DNA of 64,000 nucleotides. Origin: Lepidodermella squamata. Taxonomy: Eukaryota; Gastrotricha. Numbering within the stretch: position 1 is the first letter of the stretch; each line of letters begins with the position of its first letter. The DNA lies in NCBI GenBank assembly GCA_047495785.1, contig JBLDXI010000003.1, forward strand, positions 3,472,001-3,536,000. The letters run 5' to 3'. This document shows, one piece after another, positions 57,160 through 64,000 of this stretch. The notes below the pieces were generated by a model. It worked only from the letters and a program-made list of their open reading frames with translations, did no database searches and was not told the origin of the DNA. The position numbers were made by a program, and so were the translations under genes.

Positions 57160-59050
57160 ATGACAGCGGCGGTACAGTCGCAACCTGTTGTGACCCATGC
57201 CTTTCAAGCGGCTGGTCCAACTTTTACGGCACCGGCAACAAATGGAGCATCTAATGCTACGCCGGCTCAAACGACGGCATCGAAGCTCATTTTCTGCGAC
57301 CCATTAAAGGTATGAATGCCAAAAATATATAAAAATTAGTTTATGTTTAAATTAATAATTAAAACTATTATATTTAAAAATTTGAAAATAAAATTTAATT
57401 AATAAAAATTAATAGTTTTAATTATTAATTTGATTTTTAATTAATTTTCTCTATAATTTTATGAATTTTATTATTTTTCAATTTACGACGATTTCAAGTC
57501 TTTCAAAGTTCAATTCAAATTTAACGATTTTTTAGGCCGAAGATGCTGTTGAATTTCTTGAGCAGCGGCTTAATGTTGGGCATGGAGAAACTTTGTTAAT
57601 CTTGGGATGCGGCGGCATTGAAGGTGAAACACCTGGTCTGACCCCGGCTGAACTCGAAGCAAGTCTTGCCAATCTCGGCCAACTTTGCCAAGACCCGCGA
57701 ATTCAGGCTTCTTTCTCGATTCTTCGCGAGCAATCAATGAACGGTGATAAGAAACGAATGCTTGCCCACGTTTTAGTCCGTCGCGAAGTGCCTGAAACTG
57801 ATTTCGCCGAAATTCGAGTCGCCGTAGTTGGCAATGTCGACGCTGGAAAATCAACCCTACTCGGCGTTCTGACCAACAACGAACTGGACGATGGCCGTGG
57901 CAAGGCCCGACTCCGATTACTACGTCACAAGCACGAAATTGAAACCGGGCGAACTTCATCGGTCGGCTATCAAATCATGGGCTTCAACTCGTCGAATGAG
58001 CAAGTTCTCAACAATGACCGGGCAAAAATTTGCGGCGAGTCGGCTAAAGTCATAGAATTCATCGATTTGGCCGGGCATGAGCGCCACCTTAAGACCACTG
58101 TTTTCGGTCTAACGGGTCACATGCCCGATTTCTGCATGTTGATTGTCGGGTCGAACATGGGCTTGGTTGGCATGACTAAGGAACATCTCGGCCTGGCGTT
58201 GGCTCTCAACGTTCCGGTTTTCATCGTTGTCACAAAAATCGACATGTGCCCTGGTAATGTTTTGCAGGAGACGCTTCGAAATTTGCAGCAATTGCTGAAA
58301 TCATCCGCGTGTGGCCGAAAAATGCCGCTGATGGTTCATTCAATTGATGAAGTCCTAGTTGCAGCGGCGAATTTTTCTTCGATGCGAATTTGCCCGGTTT
58401 TCCAAGTTTCGAGCGTGACCGGGTTGAACCTGGACCTTTTGAAGACCTTCCTCAACTTGCTGCCCGCTCGAACTATACCTGACCAAATTGATAACTGCGG
58501 GACTGAATTCTTGGTCAGTGAGACCTATGTGATACCTGGTATTGGTACTGTTGTCTCTGGAATCACTCTGAAGGGTTCAGTCAAGCTGAACGACACCCTC
58601 TTGTTAGGGCCCGATAAACTTGGGAGGTTCGTTCCTGTAGCAATTCGGTCAATTCAGCGACACAAAATGCCGGTTTCCATGGTAACGGCAGGTCAAACGG
58701 CCGCATTTTCCCTGAAGAAGATCAAAAGGTCGCAAGTTCGAAAGGGCATGGTCCTAGTTTCGCCTGATGTCAAGCCAGTTGCCACGTATGAATTCGAAGC
58801 TGAAATTTTGATCCTACATCACCCGACTACGATAACAAATGGCTATCAGGCGGTTGTTCACGTTGGATCGGTTCGGCAAACAGCGACAATTGTCTCGATG
58901 TCGCAGGAGAGTCTTCGAACTGGCGATCGGGCGAATGTCAACTTTCGATTCGTTAAAGCTCCTGAGTACCTAAGATTGGGGTCGAAATTTGTCATTCGTG
59001 AAGGACGAGCAAAAGCTATTGGAACGGTTACCAAAGTAACGCAGAAATAA
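57160..59050 (+). CDS. GTPBP1: GTPBP1/GTPBP2-family translational GTPase (2 exons, 554 aa)
   Basis: Exons 57160-57309 and 57536-59050 join in phase 0. The G domain shows the P-loop GNVDAGKS (about 149-156), the family stretch [20 protein letters not shown], the switch II motif DLAGHERH (about 227) and TKID (about 283). EF-Tu-like beta-barrel domains II and III follow ([37 protein letters not shown] at the end). GTPBP1/2 are known as EF1A-like GTPases linked to mRNA decay and ribosome rescue. The N-terminus before the G domain is short (about 145 aa). The start at 57160 is the first ATG in frame with a good acceptor downstream; an alternative start cannot be excluded. Cytosolic; a housekeeping gene. 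Confidence 0.92.
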
Positions 59051-59083
59051 TATGATAATATGCTTGAAAAATTCTGATTAAAT

Positions 59084-59100
59084 AATAAATTTGATTTATT
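59084..59100. terminator. Interlocked poly(A) signals of two convergent genes
   Basis: Plus AATAAA at 59084-59089 (GTPBP1) and minus AATAAA at 59095-59100 (C-type lectin gene) lie within 17 bp, so the two 3' ends must overlap. Confidence 0.65.
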
Positions 59101-59241
59101 GGAAACTGTACACTTATGTCATAAATCGGACGAATTAACAACACGGCAACATTTAATTGGAGCAAACGGCATTTTGCAATTTAATTGAATCAACTATGCA
59201 AATTAGGAAACTAGAATTTTAAAATAAAAAAGCTAATTCAT

Positions 59242-62200
59242 CTATGCGTAACTGTATCTGTGTGCACTGTGTGGCCGGCTCATCTGAACAAAGACCGGCC
59301 GATGAGACCCCCAAGCCTGCTTGGCCGGCTTATTCCGAGGCGGTGATGATACTAATCGGTCCCTGGAATCTGAGAAAACACTCGATGCGGGGCGCGGATT
59401 TTTCAACTTGGCCACAATTTTGCGCGCCTCCTGGATAAAACCAGCCGGGTACCACATATCCGGTCGCGTTCTACAGTCGTTGTCGAACAACTTCTGACAG
59501 TACCTAGCGTCAATATGCCGCCGCTTGCCGTCGATAATCTGATTATCGTGAGAATGCCGGAAGTGGCCGTGTTGCGTTAGCTTTCGCAACGCCATCGCCC
59601 TGGCTGAGGAAGGAGGCGTCGATCTGAGATCTCCGGCCGAGGAAGGTCGTGATTGGATCACGTAATTGCGTTTCGAACACCGCTTCTTTTTATCGCCTCG
59701 CTTCGAGGCCGGGCAAAATTGTTTAACAATAACTATTGGCTCGCGATGATGATGTTTCCCATGCTTTTTCCGCTTGTGATAAGCTGCCATAGTCCTAGGG
59801 CTTATCACCCTTGTTTTCGGGTGAGAACAATGCGAAGAAGACGATGATGAGGCCGGCGAACTTTTTGTCGACTTGCTCGATGAACTTGATGATGATGAAG
59901 ACGAAGGCCGTGGAGACGACTCTGGCGATGAATCATCCTGTTTAGGCTCGTATCTCGGAGGCGGGCGAGCCGAATTTTGCTGATTCATAAATTCTAGCAG
60001 CCTCAACTGGACCTGGGTTAATTCATTCAATTTATACTCAATAGTTGCTGTGTCGATAGTAGGAATTGGAGGAGGTGGCGGCGGCGCTGGGATCGTATCT
60101 GGCTTAATGTTGATATCAAGCTGGTGGACAGGAGTTCCAGGCCGCGAGTCTTGGAACGGTGGCGAATACCCATTGCCATCCTCCTCATCGCTACTCCCGG
60201 AATAGTCGATTTTCAACTCGCTGGAACTTCGAGGTGGTACTGGCGTCGAAGCCCGTGTTGTTTGCCTCGGCGTACTGCCTGGGGTGACTAATTTCCCATT
60301 AACATTCAACTTTAACATCATTTTCTGAGGGACAGAAGGGGTAGACGGGGGCGGGGGAGGTGTTGATGGGATTTGCCGGATTTGCTCCTTCAATTCATCA
60401 ATTTTCTCCATCGACCTTCTCATCGTGTCTTGCTGAACCTTTTGCGTGGATTTTATTTCGATTAGAAGCTCTTCCGCTGTTTTCAGCATCTCCTTACAAG
60501 CCGGATCGACAGCTACTTGAACTGGCGGTGGCGGAGGTGGGGCAGAGGGCGGTGGAGGTTTAACCTCATCAATCACAGTTATCTTCGCCTCTGGTTTTGG
60601 TAGAAGAGCTGCAGGAACAGCTTGTGGCTTATTATCGTCGACTTTGACCTCATTTAACGGCTCGACCTTTTTCGCGCAGCACCATTTTAGGCAAAGCACG
60701 ATAATTAATATGATAATGACGATGAATTGAAAGCCAACGACCAGGCCGAGGATGACCCAGTAAGAATCAGTGCTATCAATTCTGCTCACAACAGCCGCCG
60801 GGGTCGATGCCGGGGTCAAATAATGGTCTTTCGTCGTTGTTTCAGTAGGCTGAGTTGGCGTGGTGGTTGCCTGCTCTTGCCGGCCGGGAGTGATAATAAT
60901 AACAACAGGCGGCTGCTTCGGCGCATTAGTGACCTCAGGCTGCTGGCCCTCAGCAATTCTCGCAACATTAGTCACGCCGGTAAAAGACGCGACAAACATG
61001 TTGTGATTTTCGCATCTCGCTGTTTTCCACTGATAATTTCCGCCGTTTGAATTCGCAGTGACAACGCATTCATACGCTGTATCAGGCTGGCTCGGCGCCC
61101 AGTTGTCGTAGCCCTCAGATTCTGGCGTGGTAAAATCAGGCCAGATGTAGCCGGTATTTCTCGCGCCAATCCATACGTAGTTATTTACAGGATCAGCCGG
61201 CGGTTTCCGAGCCTGTTTCACGCCGCCAGTTCGCGGCGCCGGCCATATTGTCTTGAAATTAGTCACCCTACCATGCCGGTCGTAATACCCGTCGTCGCTT
61301 TGAAAAATTTGCGATTGATAAGACTTTGGCTGCTGCTGTGGTGATGTGAAATTCGTCAGCGCAATTTCAACATCCAACTGCCGCATGTAGTCGTCGAGTT
61401 TCGCCAAATAACCGCGGTTATCTTCACAGTACTGTTCAGCCTCGTCAAAAGTCGACGGCCGTTCCTTAAAAAACGCGTAGCATTTGTCGAGGAAACACGC
61501 TTTGTAGTCGAAATGTTGATTAATAACAGTGGCTTTGTCGAATTCGCAGATGAAAGGATGCCGTTCCTCGCAGTCGAGGTCCATCCAAAAATTGCCGTCA
61601 CTTCGCGAAATAGCGGCACAACCCCTCGCCAACGCCGGTCGTTCTTCAACCCAATGGCTGTATGTATCATTGCTCGAGAAGTTGTACTCGTAATTCTCGG
61701 TTGTTAAACACGCGTAACCGTTACATTTCGCATCGAAATCGAGAAAATCCGTGCAAAAACATTTCAGTGACTCCTAAAAATAATAATTATTAAGGAGGAT
61801 TTTTTTTAATTCTGGAAAAAATTACCAGATGAAACGCGGCGAATTGTTTTTTGTTGTATTGGCAATATGAGACGCAATCTTTGGTGCAGCTTAGTTTTAA
61901 TGGCGACCTATCGGCCTCCTGAGCCCCGGAAACTTTGAAGAAACCTTGGCCTCGAATCGGGCTCCCGTCAACTATCCATCGCCACATTGTTCGGCCTCGC
62001 TTCAGGCCTATCATCGCAGTGCTAAATTGATTGCGAGATAACATATCGGCAACTGCCGAGTCTTCTTCGGCATTTCGAATTTTCGCCAACCCACCCTTGC
62101 CGTTATTTTCACCCAACCGGCGTAGGAAATAACTCGTCGCGGTGTCGTAGGAATAAGATCGGACGAATGATGCTGTTTTGAAGTAGGTATTGCCGACCCT

Positions 62201-62350
62201 AATCAGGTTAGGATCGCCTAGAACGGCCGGGTAAGGTTGGTAGCGAATCGACGCCCTTGGCTTAGCCGCTGTATTGAAAATTCGAAGAGGGGCTGGTTGG
62301 ACATGGAAGATCAGTGAGTAAATAATTGAGGCCAATAAAGGTAATATCAT
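59242..62350 (-). CDS. Two-domain C-type lectin-like transmembrane receptor (2 exons, 1,018 aa)
   Basis: Exons 61826-62350 and 59242-61773 join in phase 0 across a 52-bp intron. A signal peptide (MILPLLASIIYSLIFHVQ) precedes a first, divergent CTLD at about 48-252 (FLRRLGENNGKGGLAKI; ending WMDLDCEERHPFICEF) and a second at about 270-440 (CYAFFKERPSTFDEAEQYC; YVWIGARNTGY; WAPSQPDTAYECV; NYQWKTARC). No EPN or QPD-WND sugar-binding set is obvious; QPDT after WAPS is in the right region but the WND motif is lacking, so carbohydrate binding is uncertain. A membrane helix at about 513-539 precedes a Cys pair. The long tail has polyproline runs (PPPPSAPPPPPP), a short coiled coil, a poly-Ser stretch and a basic end. 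A role in recognition or adhesion is inferred. Confidence 0.85.
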
Positions 62351-63698
62351 TTAAAGATACTAAAAAAACTTTGAAAGAAATAAAATTAGGTATTAATTGC
62401 TTAAACCGCAATAAAATTGGTATTTTTTCGTAATTTGATAAGACTCGTCATGCGAAGCGGTGTGTATTTACACCTGTCGCTTGACAACGTGTCGATCGAT
62501 GTCGATTTTTGGCACTCTGCACGTAGCTATGGCCCATCACAGGTGAGCGTGTTAGTCGCCAGGTGACTACTATTAGTGCGTTGTTTATGAATGCGCCTAA
62601 AAATTGATCTACAAGTTGTTCGATTCATCGCGCGTTCTTGTTGCCAATTTGTGCGGCCGCGTACATGATCGATCAGCGCAAAAATGTGTACAAACAACAA
62701 AGCTTAAAGGTGGTCGGTGCTGCCAGTGCTGCTGGTACAACTCCCTTGTTGTCCCATTTCGGACAGTGATATACCAGCTGTGGTCCTCCTGTCGATAAAT
62801 CGTCCGCCTTAAAAATCGGATATCGGGTCATTTTTACTCAGAATTGCGAAATGATTGATTGAAAGTGATAACTTGTGACGGTTGGTGTAACAAAGTCCAA
62901 TGGCTTGAAAAATTACATTCTAGAAAACACTTTACACTAAATCGTGGAATGAGAATCCGCCAAGCAAATCCGATTTAAACACACTCATTCTCAATAATAG
63001 TTTGATGAATCATAAATCAGCGGATTGGTCAGAGGCTCGGCGATTTTTGAACTAAAAATTCCCGGTTAAGGTGGACAGCTCAAATGCGATGTCGATAATA
63101 AGAAGGCTGATAGTTATCGGCCAACTTAATTCCACGAAATTTTATCACTTAAAGAGTAGAAAGAAAATGGATCATAAAATCCGATATATAAACGGCGCTT
63201 TTTTGGAAACAAATTTAGCAATAACCGCGGCAATTTTTATGACAATCAGCGTTAAATAAAAAAATTCTGAATCCAAATAGCGCATTGATCGGGAAGAGGC
63301 TTCTCTTATATGTAGTACCCTTGAAATCTCAAATTGTTCGTGATTTTTTTCGGTGTTCGGAAACATGGTATTAAGGGTCGTTTAGTTTCCAATTTTTCTT
63401 TACTGTTTCATTGAATTTTATGGGGTTAACGAGTGCTATTGGTAAATACTCGCCTTATTATTTTATTTACGAAACGCCATTCACTGGCGAAAACAACACT
63501 ATCGGTTTTATGGATTCTCGTGTTCTAGAGAACGCGTGGTAGCTAGTCCCAGGTTTGGTCGCACGCCACTAAAAAGTGGTTTTATCATCAACAAATTGTT
63601 TGCATCAGGTGTTACAGCTGTAGGTTTTTCACTGTTGAGAAAAACCGCCATTTTTTTATGAAAATGGATAAGTAATACTTTTCGGATTTATTCGGAAA
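62351..63698. other. Intergenic
   Basis: 1.35 kb between divergent genes. Short open frames only; no repeat or RNA gene recognised. Confidence 0.45.
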
Positions 63699-64000
63699 AT
63701 GCGTTTTTCTCGTGCGCTCTTAATTGCTGTATTCCTAATTAGCCATGGTATAGGAACTTGCCTAAATTCGAATTAATTTAATTTACTCTATAATTTCAGC
63801 TATGGCTGATGGTGGTGAAAACGGCGATGAACTATGCTACGACGAGACACAGGCTGATCCTCAGCAAAGCATCAACTCAATTCCAAGTTCCAATGATGAT
63901 GACTCAAGCTCTGAAATCTGCATCGATGAAAGCCAATCTGCCTCAGCCTCGGCCGAGTTCGATCATGCTGAGTACGAATCGATCGAAGCTTCGTCACGGC
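63699..64000 (+). CDS. Secreted acidic Ser-rich protein, runs off the right edge (partial)
   Basis: Exon 1 is 63699-63747 (49 nt, phase 1) and codes MRFSRALLIAVFLISH. Exon 2 starts at 63800 and is open to the end of the window. The mature part is acidic and Ser-rich (DGGENGDELCYDE; SSNDDDSSSEICIDE; SQSASASAEFDHAEYES). The signal-exon size and phase, and the SASASAE motif, link it to the Lys/Ser cluster, but its charge is the opposite: a possible polyanionic partner (inference). At least 83 residues; C-terminus unseen. Confidence 0.7.

Noticed and set aside
1-64000. CRISPR array, bacterial operon, rRNA or prophage
   Set aside because: Spliced genes with AATAAA signals and metazoan domains show animal nuclear DNA. 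Tandem repeats present are coding, not spacer arrays.

Overview
This is a gene-dense window from the nuclear genome of a small-genome invertebrate animal. Introns are mostly 47-90 bp with GT...AG ends, genes end in AATAAA signals, and the recognisable genes are metazoan: a spectraplakin/GAS2-type cytolinker, a GTPBP1-family GTPase, Sushi/CCP proteins and a C-type lectin receptor. I cannot fix the phylum. Splice sites are looser than in Caenorhabditis, and tardigrade, mite, annelid, rotifer and other compact genomes all remain possible.

The left two thirds (about 1-42 kb), plus 52.5-55.1 kb and the right edge, hold an accessory cluster of twelve secreted, highly basic, low-complexity proteins rich in Lys, Ser and Ala. 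Every gene whose 5' end is visible starts with a tiny signal-peptide exon of 43-55 nt ending in phase 1. The types are: 'SLSD-repeat' proteins built on a roughly 33-residue unit with the core SLSDxSDI (genes at 2732-6384, 7201-9441 and a 20-exon, 2,568-aa gene at 23702-35742 on the minus strand); 'SASA/KKGG' proteins of 340-350 aa (10388, 15374, 41973 minus, 53781 minus); 'KGK' proteins of about 570 aa (left edge, 14952 minus, 37041); a ten-unit 'SASASVNKNSASASAG' repeat protein (55078 minus); a mucin-like Thr/Ser/Lys/Glu protein (21684 minus); and an acidic Ser-rich protein cut by the right edge. The last two types of family, SASA/KKGG and KGK, share a DKG-centred core and look homologous.

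The right third holds more ordinary genes: a small AT-hook gene (40139), an N-terminally short spectraplakin (42919-47406), two Sushi transmembrane proteins and one secreted four-Sushi protein (47.6-56.5 kb), GTPBP1 (57160-59050) and a two-domain C-type lectin receptor (59242-62350). Neighbouring convergent genes have nearly touching poly(A) signals.

The candidate undescribed system is the secreted Lys/Ser cluster. Polycationic Lys-rich stretches alternate with SxE/SDxSD stretches that look like secretory-kinase phosphorylation sites, codon choice in several genes suggests high expression, and at least three genes share a TTGCGCAA (C/EBP-like) palindrome, a TATA box and a common initiator. 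Inference: a co-expressed extracellular material such as a glue, silk, mucus, egg coat, cuticle or mineral matrix. No function is shown by the sequence itself. Mobile-element traces include two copies of a roughly 390-bp MITE, one 236-bp palindromic MITE and a probable MULE-type transposase fossil inside an intron.
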